From contig JBFGUI010000018.1 in the NCBI GenBank assembly GCA_041565695.1, forward strand, positions 1 through 27,481: a DNA stretch of 27,481 nucleotides. Direction: 5' to 3'. This stretch comes from Pelagibius sp041565695. GTDB lineage: Bacteria > Pseudomonadota > Alphaproteobacteria > Kiloniellales > Kiloniellaceae. The translations under genes were made by a program, and so were the position numbers. The notes beneath the pieces are model-generated. The model was not told where the DNA came from. It saw only the letters and a program-made list of their open reading frames with translations, and searched no databases. Below are positions 17,196-25,875 of this stretch, one piece after another; position 1 is the stretch's first letter, and every line of letters begins with the position of its first letter.

Positions 17196-18026
17196 TTAGC
17201 GTTTCTTGTGACGACGGCGCACGATCAACGAGTCCGTCTTCTTGTTGTGGCGAGTCTTTCGACCCTTGGTCGGCTTGCCCCAGGGGGTCACCGGATGGCG
17301 ACCGCCGGAGGTACGGCCTTCGCCGCCGCCGTGCGGGTGATCGACCGGGTTCATGGCAACGCCGCGCACCGAGGGTCGCTTGCCGATCCAGCGCTTGCGG
17401 CCGGCCTTGCCGAGCTTAGCATTGGCCTGGTCCGGGTTGGACACCGCGCCGATCGAGGCCATGCACTCGGCCCGCACCATGCGCACCTCGCCGGAGCCGA
17501 GGCGCAGCAGGGCGTAGCCGGAGTCGCGGCCGACCAGCTGAACGTAGGTGCCCGCCGAGCGCGCGATCTGGCCGCCCTTGCCCGGCTTCATCTCCACGTT
17601 GTGGACGATGGTGCCGACCGGAATGGCCGCCAGCGGCATGGCGTTGCCCGGCTTGATGTCGGCCCGATCGCCGGAGATCACCGTGTCACCCACTGCCAGG
17701 CGCTGCGGCGCCAGGATGTAAGCCTGCTCGCCGTCCTCGTAGTTCACCAGCGCGATGAAGGCGCTGCGGTTCGGATCGTACTCCAGACGCTCGACCTTGG
17801 CCGGCACGTCGAACTTGCGACGCTTGAAGTCGACGATGCGGTACAGCCGCTTGTGGCCACCGCCGCGGCGCCGTGCCGTGATGCGGCCCATGTTGTTGCG
17901 GCCGCCCTTCTTGGTCAGGCCCTCGGTCAGCTTCTTGACCGGGTCGCCCTTCCACAGGTCGCTGCGGTTCACCAGAACAAGGTTGCGGCGGCCCGGAGTG
18001 GTCGGATTGAAATTCTTGAGCGCCAT
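17196..18026 (-). CDS. rplB: 50S ribosomal protein L2
   Basis: This 276-residue protein is needed for subunit association and peptidyl transferase assembly. MALKNFNPTTPGRRNLVLVN, GRNNMGRITARRRGGGHKRL, and the conserved C-terminal segment VAMNPVDHPHGGGEGRTSGG are present. The last includes the near-invariant His of the DHPHGGGEG loop near the catalytic centre. The Lys/Arg tail ends RRRHKKR. Gap to rplW is three bases. Confidence 0.99.
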   Translation of the reverse strand: MALKNFNPTTPGRRNLVLVNRSDLWKGDPVKKLTEGLTKKGGRNNMGRITARRRGGGHKRLYRIVDFKRRKFDVPAKVERLEYDPNRSAFIALVNYEDGEQAYILAPQRLAVGDTVISGDRADIKPGNAMPLAAIPVGTIVHNVEMKPGKGGQIARSAGTYVQLVGRDSGYALLRLGSGEVRMVRAECMASIGAVSNPDQANAKLGKAGRKRWIGKRPSVRGVAMNPVDHPHGGGEGRTSGGRHPVTPWGKPTKGRKTRHNKKTDSLIVRRRHKKR

Positions 18027-18029
18027 CGC

Positions 18030-18362
18030 CTAGATCCCCGTCGTCACGTCGATGCTGTGGCCCTCGATGAGGGTCACAAAAGCCTTCTTCACGTCGGAGC
18101 GCTTACCCTTCTGGCCGCGGAAACGCTTGGTCTTGCCCTTGCTGCGCAGGGTGTTAACCGCCTTGACCTTGACCTTGAAGATCTCCTCGATCGCGGCCTT
18201 GATCTCCGGCTTGGTGGCATCCAGCGGCACCACGAAGGTGACCTGGTTGTGCTCCGAGCCCAGGGTCGACTTCTCCGTCACCACCGGACGGCGGACGACC
18301 TCGTAGCGACGCTCCGACGACACCTGGGTGGTGTCCTTCTTGATTGCCCTTGCGCGGCTCAT
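18030..18362 (-). CDS. rplW: 50S ribosomal protein L23
   Basis: This 110-residue tunnel-exit protein docks trigger factor and SRP. VVRRPVVTEKSTLGSEHNQV has the conserved TEK stretch of the docking site; KPEIKAAIEEIFKVKVKAVN and KGKTKRFRGQKGKRSDVKKA complete the family pattern. The start is the ATG at 18362, which overlaps the rplD stop by four bases (ATGA). A longer in-frame extension lies wholly inside rplD and lacks similarity. The N-terminal arm is about ten residues longer than in E. coli. Confidence 0.97.
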   Translation of the reverse strand: MSRARAIKKDTTQVSSERRYEVVRRPVVTEKSTLGSEHNQVTFVVPLDATKPEIKAAIEEIFKVKVKAVNTLRSKGKTKRFRGQKGKRSDVKKAFVTLIEGHSIDVTTGI

Positions 18363-18979
18363 TTCAGTCGTGCCTCCAAGGCTTCCACCGCGCCCTTGGT
18401 CAGCACCAGGGTGTCGCGGCGCAGGATGTCGTACACGTTGGCGCCCTGCTGCGGCAGCACGTCGACCAGCGGCAGGTTGCGCACCGTCCGGGCGAAGCCG
18501 CCGTTGACCTCGGCGCCGTCGATGATCAGCACCGAGGACCAACCGAGCGCAGCAAACTTCTTCGCCAGCTCACCGGTCTTGGGCTCCTTTACCGCGACCT
18601 CGTCGACCACCACCAGCTTGCCCTCGGCGGCCTTGCTGGACAGCGCCGACTTCAGGCCGAGCTGGCGCACCTTTTTGTTCAGGCTGTGCGAGTGGTCGCG
18701 GTTGACCGGACCGAAGACCGTGCCGCCGCCGCGCCGCTGGGAGGTGCGGGCCGAGCCCATGCGGGCATTGCCGGTACCCTTCTGGCGAAACAGCTTGCGG
18801 GTCGAGCCGGAAACCTCGCCGCGGGTCTTGACCTTGTGCGTGCCGGCGCGCCGCTTGGCGAGCTGCCAGTTCACCACACGGGCCAGGATGTCGGCGCGCG
18901 GCTCAAGCCCGAAGACGGATTCGTCGAGATTGATCTCGCCGGCCTTCTTGTTGTCGAGTGTCGTAACCGGACACTTCAT
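18359..18979 (-). CDS. rplD: 50S ribosomal protein L4
   Basis: This 206-residue protein has a long internal loop that lines the exit tunnel. KRRAGTHKVKTRGEVSGSTR followed by KLFRQKGTGNARMGSARTSQ and RRGGGTVFGP is that loop, a macrolide-resistance site in other bacteria. GWSSVLIIDG and NVYDILRRDTLVLTKGAVEA are C-terminal family motifs. In E. coli L4 represses its own operon through the S10 leader; no such leader fits between tuf and rpsJ here. The start lies two bases after rplC. Confidence 0.98.
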   Translation of the reverse strand: MKCPVTTLDNKKAGEINLDESVFGLEPRADILARVVNWQLAKRRAGTHKVKTRGEVSGSTRKLFRQKGTGNARMGSARTSQRRGGGTVFGPVNRDHSHSLNKKVRQLGLKSALSSKAAEGKLVVVDEVAVKEPKTGELAKKFAALGWSSVLIIDGAEVNGGFARTVRNLPLVDVLPQQGANVYDILRRDTLVLTKGAVEALEARLK

Positions 18980-18981
18980 GA

Positions 18982-19749
18982 TTACTGATCCTTCTTGTCC
19001 TCGGCCGGCGCCTCGTCAGAGGCCTCGGCCGGCGCTTCCGCCGCTTCCTCAGCCGCCGGCTGCTCGGCTTCCGGCTTGCTCTTCAGGCGGGCCGGATAGG
19101 GCACGTTCTCGGGGCGCGCGCGCTTCACGGCGTCGCGCAACATGACCCAGCTGCCCTCGGCACCCGGCACGGCACCGCGCAGCAGGATCAGGCCACGGTC
19201 TTCGTCGATGGAGACCACTTCCAGGTTCTGGGTGGTCACGCGACGGTCGCCCATGTGACCGGCCATCTTCTTGCCCTTGAACACGCGGCCCGGGTCCTGG
19301 TTCTGACCGGTCGAACCGTGCGAACGGTGCGAGATCGACACGCCGTGGCTGGCGCGCAGACCGGCGAAGTTGTGCCGCTTCATGGCACCGGCGAAGCCCT
19401 TACCGATCGAGGTGCCGGTCACGTCCACGCGCTGGCCGGCTACGAAATGGGCGGCGGAGAGCTCCTGGCCCACCTCGAGCAGCGCGTCGTTGGAAACGCG
19501 AAACTCAGCCACGCGGCGCTTCGGCTCGACCTTCGCCTTGGCGAAGTGGCCGCGCACCGGCTTCGACACCCGGTTCGGCTTGGCCTTGGCGGCACCCAGT
19601 TGGACCGCGTCGTAGCCGTCCTTTTCTGCGGTGCGCACCGCCACCACCTGGCAATCACTCATCTGCAGAACGGTGACCGGCACGTTCTCGCCTTCCGGCG
19701 TGAAGACGCGGGTCATGCCCAACTTCTGCGCAATCAGACCAGTCCGCAT
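18982..19749 (-). CDS. rplC: 50S ribosomal protein L3 with acidic C-terminal tail
   Basis: This 255-residue protein starts 23S assembly and reaches the peptidyl transferase centre. MRTGLIAQKLGMTRVFTPEG opens it. The long central loop contains SHRSHGSTGQNQDPGRVFKG followed by KKMAGHMG; the Gln in GQNQ is the site methylated by PrmB in E. coli. Residues from about 222 onward form an Ala/Glu/Pro-rich acidic tail ending EDKKDQ that E. coli L3 (209 aa) lacks; such tails occur in alphaproteobacterial L3. It begins four bases after rpsJ. Confidence 0.98.
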   Translation of the reverse strand: MRTGLIAQKLGMTRVFTPEGENVPVTVLQMSDCQVVAVRTAEKDGYDAVQLGAAKAKPNRVSKPVRGHFAKAKVEPKRRVAEFRVSNDALLEVGQELSAAHFVAGQRVDVTGTSIGKGFAGAMKRHNFAGLRASHGVSISHRSHGSTGQNQDPGRVFKGKKMAGHMGDRRVTTQNLEVVSIDEDRGLILLRGAVPGAEGSWVMLRDAVKRARPENVPYPARLKSKPEAEQPAAEEAAEAPAEASDEAPAEDKKDQ

Positions 19750-19753
19750 TACC

Positions 19754-20068
19754 CTAGCCCTTCAGCTTGATCTCGACGTCGACGCCGGCAGCCAGATCGA
19801 GCTTCATCAGCGCATCGACGGTCTGCGGCGTGGGATCGACGATGTCGAGCAGCCGCTTGTGCGTCCGGATCTCGAACTGCTCACGGCTCTTCTTGTCGAT
19901 GTGCGGCGAGCGCAGCACCGTGAACTTCTCGATCCGGGTCGGAAGCGGAATCGGGCCACGCACCTGCGCGCCGGTCCGTTTCGCCGTACCCACGATCTCC
20001 GAGGTCGACTGGTCGAGCACCCGGTGATCGAAGGCCTTGAGGCGAATGCGAATGTCTTGGCTGTCCAT
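19754..20068 (-). CDS. rpsJ: 30S ribosomal protein S10 (NusE)
   Basis: This 104-residue protein of the small-subunit head is also the NusE antitermination factor that links RNA polymerase and ribosome. MDSQDIRIRLKAFDHRVLDQ, GAQVRGPIPLPTRIEKFTVL and HIDKKSREQFEIRTHKRLLD are family-typical. I chose the ATG at 20068 because GGATGG lies eight bases upstream and the N-terminus is the usual one. An ATG at 20080 (MALKMDSQ) is possible, but it sits only nine bases from the terminator-like hairpin and has no Shine-Dalgarno. It is the first gene of the S10 operon, 61 bp after tuf. Confidence 0.97.
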   Translation of the reverse strand: MDSQDIRIRLKAFDHRVLDQSTSEIVGTAKRTGAQVRGPIPLPTRIEKFTVLRSPHIDKKSREQFEIRTHKRLLDIVDPTPQTVDALMKLDLAAGVDVEIKLKG

Positions 20069-20089
20069 TTTCAGCGCCATCCAAAATTC

Positions 20090-20117
20090 AGTGCCGGCCC
20101 GGAATTGGGCCGGCACT
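20090..20117 (-). terminator. Terminator-like hairpin between tuf and rpsJ
   Basis: A perfect 11-bp, very GC-rich stem AGTGCCGGCCC / GGGCCGGCACT (20090-20100 and 20107-20117) with loop GGAATT fills most of the 61-bp gap. On the minus strand it is followed by GAATTTTGG, a short T4 run. It could terminate or attenuate the tuf transcript before the S10 operon. Confidence 0.65.
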
Positions 20118-20129
20118 TCGTCACGTTAC

Positions 20130-21320
<1,191 letters not shown>

Positions 21321-21386
21321 TACCTTATCGTTCCTGTCGTCATCTCAGGCGCGCTCGTGAACCTGCGTATCAACCCGAAGCCGCCC

Positions 21387-21450
21387 CGGTCCCGCTCTGT
21401 TGCGGTCCCACTCTGCTGCGGCCCTACCCTGTTGCGGCCCCGCTGGGCCC
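21387..21450. repeat. 16-bp tandem repeat in the tuf leader
   Basis: Four consecutive 16-bp units occur: CGGTCCCGCTCTGTTG, CGGTCCCACTCTGCTG, CGGCCCTACCCTGTTG and a degenerate CGGCCCCGCTGGGCCC. They lie between tRNA-Gly and the tuf start, within the presumed tuf mRNA leader. A GGGCCC / GGGCCC hairpin (21445-21462) overlaps the last unit. Confidence 0.75.
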
Positions 21451-21490
21451 GCCAGAGGGCCCGTTTCCCGCTGCGCAGCCCGCTCATTAA

Positions 21491-21564
21491 TGGAGCGGGT
21501 GGCGGGAATCGAACCCGCGTAGCCAGCTTGGAAGGCTGGAGCTCTACCACTGAGCTACACCCGC
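21491..21564 (-). tRNA. tRNA-Gly(TCC), CCA encoded
   Basis: The minus strand reads GCGGGTG-TA-GCTCAGTGGTAGAGC, an anticodon arm CCAGC-CTTCCAA-GCTGG with anticodon TCC at 21530-21532, then a T-arm with GGTTCGATTCC and 3' acceptor strand CACCCGC-T-CCA. All stems pair. The 3' CCA is encoded. It lies 56 bp downstream of tRNA-Tyr and is presumably processed from the same transcript as tuf. The bases after CCA contain GAGCGGG, complementary to the tRNA 3' end CCCGCTC (hairpin 21479-21499). Confidence 0.97.
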
Positions 21565-21620
21565 ACCGCTCTCCCACCGCGCCAGATCGCGATGGCCGCT
21601 TCCCCTGCCTGAGAGGGGCA

Positions 21621-21705
21621 TGGTGGAGGGGGTTGGATTCGAACCAACGTAGGCATAGCCAACGGGTTTACAGCCCGTCCCCTTTAGCCACTCGGGCACC
21701 CCTCC
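21621..21705 (-). tRNA. tRNA-Tyr(GTA), CCA encoded
   Basis: This is a class II tRNA of 85 nt including CCA, with acceptor GGAGGGG / CCCCTCC, D-arm GCCCGAGTGGCTAAAGGGG, anticodon arm ACGGG-CTGTAAA-CCCGT with GTA at 21669-21671, an extended variable arm, and T-arm GTTGGTTCGAATCCAAC. CCA is encoded. It is the first gene behind the promoter at 21739-21767. The Tyr-Gly-tuf order corresponds to part of the tRNA cluster ahead of tufB in E. coli. Confidence 0.97.
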
Positions 21706-21738
21706 AGCCGACGCAACCGGCGGTGCGATGGAGTTGCG

Positions 21739-21767
21739 AAATATGTTGATTTAATTCAGCCTGTCAA
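21739..21767 (-). promoter_or_regulatory. Sigma70-like promoter of the tRNA-Tyr/tRNA-Gly/tuf unit
   Basis: On the minus strand a consensus -35 TTGACA (21762-21767) and -10 ATATTT (21739-21744) are spaced by 17 bases. The -10 lies 33 bases upstream of the tRNA-Tyr 5' end. The surrounding DNA is A/T-rich, unlike the rest of the window. It probably drives both tRNAs and tuf, and possibly the S10 operon by readthrough. Confidence 0.8.
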
Positions 21768-21871
21768 CTTCTAAACATGCCGACGGCGCCCCATTCGACC
21801 GATTCTGCCTGGCGGTCGAGTGGAACGCAGATGGAACCTGTTGCTTCAGGAGCGGCATACTAGGTCTCGCT

Positions 21872-22789
21872 ATGACGAAACGCAAGGATAAGCTGGGCCG
21901 CCGGCCCCCCCGGACCGGCGACGGACGCCCCGCCGCCGCCTCTGGCGACGGCCCGGCGGCCGGCGAGCGCCGGCGCGGCGGCCCCAAAGAGCCCGGCCGC
22001 GGGGGCCGTGGGGGGCCCGGCCGCCATCTCTGGCTTTTCGGGGTCCACGCGGTGCGCGCCGCCCTGGCCAACCCGAATCGGCGCGCGGAGCGGCTGCTGA
22101 CCACCCCCGAGGCGGCCCAGATCTGGGGCGCCCGGCTGCGCGAGCAGCGCCACCCCCGCCACGCCGGCCTGGCCAGCCAGACCGTGCCGCGGCGCGAGAT
22201 CGACGCCCTGCTGCCGGAAGGCGCCGTGCACCAGGGACTGGCCCTGCTGTGCGCCCCGCTGGACCAGCCGGCGCTGGCGGACCTGCTGGCCCCGGCCGCG
22301 CCGCAGGCGGCGGAAACCCTGGCCGCCGAGCGGCCCGGGCGCCGGGTGGTGGTGCTGCTCGACCAGGTCACCGACCCCCACAACGTCGGAGCGGTGCTGC
22401 GCTCGGCCGCCGCCTTCGGCGCTCTCGCCGTGGTCGCCCTGGACAAGGGCGCCCCGGAGGAAAGCGGCACCCTGGCCAAGTCGGCCTCCGGGGCGCTCGA
22501 GGTGGTGCCTTATATAAGTGTGGTCAACCTGGCGCGCAGTCTCGACCTGCTGAAGGACCACGGATTCTGGTGCCTCGGCCTGGCCGGCGAGGCCGCGGAG
22601 ACCCTGGCCGGCAGCCGGCCGGGCGAAGCCGTCGCCCTGGTGCTGGGCGCCGAGGGCAGCGGCCTGCGCCGCCTGACCCGCGACCGCTGCGACCTGCTGG
22701 TCAGGCTGCCGACCCGCCCGCCGATCGAGTCGCTGAACGTCTCCAACGCTGCCGCGGTGGCCCTCTACGAGCTGCTCGGGCGGCCCTGA
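21872..22789 (+). CDS. rlmB: RlmB-type 23S rRNA (guanosine-2'-O)-methyltransferase (SpoU/TrmH family)
   Basis: This 305-residue AdoMet-dependent enzyme should methylate the ribose of G2251 (E. coli numbering) in the 23S P-loop. An Arg/Gly/Pro-rich, probably disordered N-terminus (1-50) precedes an RNA-binding substrate domain beginning LWLFGVHAVRAAL. The trefoil-knot SPOUT domain has motif 1 DQVTDPHNVGAVLRSAAAFG, motif 2 LVLGAEGSGLRRL and motif 3 IESLNVSNAAAVALYELLG. E. coli RlmB is about 243 residues, so the N-terminus is extended by about 50. It is divergent from tRNA-Tyr across a 166-bp region. AGG seven bases before the ATG is a modest Shine-Dalgarno. Confidence 0.9.
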   Translation: MTKRKDKLGRRPPRTGDGRPAAASGDGPAAGERRRGGPKEPGRGGRGGPGRHLWLFGVHAVRAALANPNRRAERLLTTPEAAQIWGARLREQRHPRHAGLASQTVPRREIDALLPEGAVHQGLALLCAPLDQPALADLLAPAAPQAAETLAAERPGRRVVVLLDQVTDPHNVGAVLRSAAAFGALAVVALDKGAPEESGTLAKSASGALEVVPYISVVNLARSLDLLKDHGFWCLGLAGEAAETLAGSRPGEAVALVLGAEGSGLRRLTRDRCDLLVRLPTRPPIESLNVSNAAAVALYELLGRP

Positions 22790-22924
22790 AAAGCGCTCAA
22801 TCGCCGATTTCGCGCTGCTTGGCCAGCTTGCCAGCCGCGCGGGGGCCGTGTTAGCCGTTCCTCTCGACAGGCTCAGCGGCGGCGCCTGCCGCCCGGTCGC
22901 TGCGTCCAAAAACCGCAGGTAAAC

Positions 22925-24274
22925 ATGCAATCCATCGAAGAATTCCTGAAAGAACGCAGGATCGACGAAGTCGAGTGCCTGGTCCCCGACATGGCCGGCA
23001 TCGCCCGCGGCAAGATCCTGCCCGCCCAGAAATTTCTGAAAGGCATGCGCAGCCAGGGGCTGCGCATCCCGGAAGACGTCTTCATCCAGACCGTCAACGG
23101 CGAATACCCGGACGACTATGCCGACGTGGTCAGCGCCGCGACGCGCGACGTCTACCTGGTCCCGGACCCGACCACCATCCGCATCGTTCCCTGGTACGAC
23201 GAGCCGACGGCCCAGGTGATCTGTGACGCCCACCACTTCGACGACGACGGCGAGGTGGAGATCGCCTCGCGCCACATCCTGAAGCGCATCCTCAGGCTCT
23301 ATGCCGACGAGGGCTGGCGCCCGATCGTGGCGCCGGAGCTGGAGTTCTTCCTGGTCGACGTCAACACCGACCCGGACTATCCCCTGGTGCCGCCGATCGG
23401 CCGCTCCGGCCGCCGCGAGACCAGCCGCCAGGCCTACGGCCTCGACGCGGTCAACGAATTCGACCCGATCTTCGAGGAGGTCTACGACTTCTGCGAAGCC
23501 CAGGACATCGACATCGACACCCTGACCCACGAGGGCGGCGCGGCGCAGATGGAGATGAACTTCAACCACGGCGACCCGCTGGTGCTGGCCGACCAGGCCT
23601 TCCTTTTCAAGCGCTCGGTGCGCGAGGCCGGTCTGCGCCACCAGGTCTATGCCACCTTCATGGCCAAGCCCATGCAGGGCGAGCCCGGCAGCTCCATGCA
23701 CGTGCACCAGAGCCTGGTCGACGCCAAGACTGGCCGCAACCTCTTCGCCACGCGCACCGGCAAGGACACGGCCCTGTTCCGCAGCCACATCGCCGGGCTG
23801 CAGCGCTACCTGCCGACGGTGATGCCGCTGCTCGCGCCCAACGTGAACAGCTACCGCCGCCTGATGCCGAACTACGACGCCCCAATCAACACCCACTGGG
23901 GCTACGACAACCGCACCGTGGGGCTGCGCGTGCCCAACTCGGATCCCGCGGCCCGCCGGGTGGAGAACCGCCTCGCCGGCGCCGACGCCAATCCCTACCT
24001 GGCGATCGCCGCCTCGCTGGCCTGCGGCTACCTCGGCATGAAGGAGAAGCTGAAGCCGCGCCAGCCGGTCGAAGGCAGCGCCTACCGCCTGGCCCGGACC
24101 CTGCCGCGCACCCTCTATGACGCGCTGGAGCGCTTCAACGGCACCCGCGCCCTGAAGCCGGTCTTCGGACCGATCTTCATCGATGCGGTCACCATGGTTA
24201 AGGCCGAGGAGCTCGACGCCTACCAGCAGGTCATCTCGTCTTGGGAGCGCGAGCATCTTCTGCTAAACGTATAG
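22925..24274 (+). CDS. Glutamine synthetase family protein, probable gamma-glutamylputrescine synthetase
   Basis: This 449-residue ATP-dependent ligase of the GS-I fold joins glutamate to an amine. The beta-grasp N-terminal domain contains CLVPDMAGIARGKILPAQKF. Catalytic-domain motifs are VAPELEFFLVDVN, EGGAAQMEMNF, GSSMHVHQSL, INTHWGYDNRTVGLRVPNSD and ENRLAGADANPYLAIAAS. The regulatory adenylylation-Tyr segment of true GlnA is not recognisable. Its neighbours are a SpuC-type aminotransferase and N-carbamoylputrescine amidase, so a PuuA/SpuB-like role in polyamine catabolism is the best inference; another amine substrate is possible. It follows rlmB after 135 bp with AGG before the ATG. Confidence 0.85.
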   Translation: MQSIEEFLKERRIDEVECLVPDMAGIARGKILPAQKFLKGMRSQGLRIPEDVFIQTVNGEYPDDYADVVSAATRDVYLVPDPTTIRIVPWYDEPTAQVICDAHHFDDDGEVEIASRHILKRILRLYADEGWRPIVAPELEFFLVDVNTDPDYPLVPPIGRSGRRETSRQAYGLDAVNEFDPIFEEVYDFCEAQDIDIDTLTHEGGAAQMEMNFNHGDPLVLADQAFLFKRSVREAGLRHQVYATFMAKPMQGEPGSSMHVHQSLVDAKTGRNLFATRTGKDTALFRSHIAGLQRYLPTVMPLLAPNVNSYRRLMPNYDAPINTHWGYDNRTVGLRVPNSDPAARRVENRLAGADANPYLAIAASLACGYLGMKEKLKPRQPVEGSAYRLARTLPRTLYDALERFNGTRALKPVFGPIFIDAVTMVKAEELDAYQQVISSWEREHLLLNV

Positions 24275-24279
24275 GCACC

Positions 24280-24405
24280 ATGAGGCACCACCTTGCATAC
24301 CTCGGCAGCGACCGGCTCTCCCCCTTCCGGCAGGGGGCCGTGTCGGCGCGCTCGCGACTGATCGAGCTGCTGCTGAACTGCGCGCGCATCGGCTTCAATC
24401 CCTAG
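24280..24405 (+). CDS. Possible 41-residue small ORF between the GS-like gene and spuC
   Basis: An ATG five bases after the GS-like stop opens 41 codons (MRHHLAYLGSDRLSPF..., then SRLIELLLNCARIGFNP) ending in TAG at 24403-24405. It lies in a 206-bp gap in an otherwise compact cluster. There is no clear Shine-Dalgarno and I recognise no family. It could be a real small protein, a relic of a longer gene, or chance. Downstream, a GC-rich hairpin TCCGGCC / GGCCGGA (24416-24434) without a T-run precedes the aminotransferase. Confidence 0.25.
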   Translation: MRHHLAYLGSDRLSPFRQGAVSARSRLIELLLNCARIGFNP

Positions 24406-24480
24406 GTTCGGCGGGTCCGGCCCCCGCGGCCGGAGAGGAAAACCCTTCTTCCGCTCCCTCCGAAACAAAGGATTGTCGTT

Positions 24481-25875
24481 ATGAACAGCGCCCCCCTGAA
24501 GGATCAGGTCCGCAACTCCACTACCGTCTGGCGCGCCGCCGACACGGCCCACCACCTGCACCCCTTCACCGACTTCCGCGGCCTGGCCGAGGAAGGCGGC
24601 AGCCGTATCATCACCAAGGCCAGGGGTGTCTGGCTGGAGGATTCCGAGGGCCAGAAGATCCTCGACGGCATGGCCGGCCTGTGGTGCGTCAACGTCGGCT
24701 ACGGCCGCGAGCGCCTGGCCAAGGTCGCCTACAACCAGATGGTCGACCTGCCCTTCTACAACACCTTCTTCAAGACCGCGACGCCGCCCTCGATCGAACT
24801 GTCGCAGAAGCTGGCCGAGCTGACGCCGGCGGGCCTCAACAAGGTGTTCTATGCCTCCTCCGGATCGGAAGCCAACGACACCGTCGCCCGCATGGTGCGC
24901 CGCTACTGGAAGCTGGCCGGCCAGCCGAAGCGCATCAACATCATCAGCCGCGTCAACGGCTACCACGGCTCGACCATGGCCGCGGCCAGCCTGGGCGGCA
25001 TGAAGCCGATGCACGAGCTGGACGGCCTGCCGCTGCCCGGCTTCCACCACGTGCGCCAGCCCTACTGGTACGGCGAGGGCGCCGACATGTCGCCGGAGGA
25101 CTTCGGCAGGGTTGCCGCCAAGGCGATCGAGGACAAGATCCTGGAGCTCGGCCCCGAGACCGTCGCCGCCTTCATCGGCGAGCCGGTGCAGGGCGCCGGC
25201 GGCGTCATCATCCCGCCGGCCAGCTACTGGCCGAAGGTGCAGCGCATCTGCCGGCACTACGACATCCTGCTGATCGCCGACGAGGTGATCTGCGGCTTCG
25301 GGCGCACCGGCCAGTGGTTCGGCAGCGACACCTTCGACATCAAGCCGGACATCATGCCCATGGCCAAGGGGCTGACCTCCGGCTACCTGCCGCTCTCCGC
25401 CGTCATGGTCGGCGACCGCGTGGTCGACGTGTTGTGGGAGAAGGGCGGCGAGTTCGCCCACGGCTTCACCTACTCCGGCCACCCCGTGGCCTGCGCGGTG
25501 GCGCTGGAGAACATCGCCATCATCGAGGAGGAGAACCTCGTCCAGCGGGTGCGCGAGGACGTCGGCCCCTACCTGCAGCAGCGCCTCGCCAGCCTGGCCG
25601 ACCATCCGCTGGTCGGCGAGGTGCGCGGCCTCGGCCTGCTGGGCGCGGTGGAGCTGGTCGCCGACAAGAAGACGCACGGCCGCTTCGCGCCCGAGGGCCG
25701 CGCCGGCACCATCTGCCGCGACCACTGCTTCAAGGGCAACGTCATCAGCCGCGCGGTGCGCGACACCATGGTGATCTCGCCGCCGCTGACCATCACACAC
25801 GAGGAGATCGACGAGCTGGTCGCCCGCCTGGGCAAGGCCATCGATCTCGCCGCCCGCGACCTGGGCGTGAAGTGA
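24481..25875 (+). CDS. spuC: Class III PLP aminotransferase, probable putrescine--pyruvate (SpuC-type)
   Basis: This 464-residue fold-type I enzyme most likely moves an amino group from putrescine (or a related diamine or omega-amino acid) to pyruvate. Seen: an N-terminal substrate region with HHLHPFTDF, a LWCVNVGYGR segment, YASSGSEAND at 124-133 for the PLP phosphate, YHGSTMAAASLGG, LLIADEVICGFGRTG with Asp267 for the PLP nitrogen, and the Schiff-base lysine Lys296 in PMAKGLTSGYLPLS. AAAGGA lies upstream of the ATG. Polyamine genes on both sides support SpuC, but related omega-transaminases look similar. Its stop codon lies inside a 16-bp tandem repeat. Confidence 0.85.
   Translation: MNSAPLKDQVRNSTTVWRAADTAHHLHPFTDFRGLAEEGGSRIITKARGVWLEDSEGQKILDGMAGLWCVNVGYGRERLAKVAYNQMVDLPFYNTFFKTATPPSIELSQKLAELTPAGLNKVFYASSGSEANDTVARMVRRYWKLAGQPKRINIISRVNGYHGSTMAAASLGGMKPMHELDGLPLPGFHHVRQPYWYGEGADMSPEDFGRVAAKAIEDKILELGPETVAAFIGEPVQGAGGVIIPPASYWPKVQRICRHYDILLIADEVICGFGRTGQWFGSDTFDIKPDIMPMAKGLTSGYLPLSAVMVGDRVVDVLWEKGGEFAHGFTYSGHPVACAVALENIAIIEEENLVQRVREDVGPYLQQRLASLADHPLVGEVRGLGLLGAVELVADKKTHGRFAPEGRAGTICRDHCFKGNVISRAVRDTMVISPPLTITHEEIDELVARLGKAIDLAARDLGVK

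Noticed and set aside
17208..19145. Very long plus-strand open frame (645 codons) opposite rplB, rplW, rplD and rplC
   Set aside because: Antisense frames stay open by chance in GC-rich genes; its protein is low-complexity and the minus-strand ribosomal genes fully explain the sequence.
22850..22885. Fragment resembling the common CGACAGGCTCA-type intergenic repeat
   Set aside because: Only the core is present without a matching inverted arm, so I could not support a repeat element.
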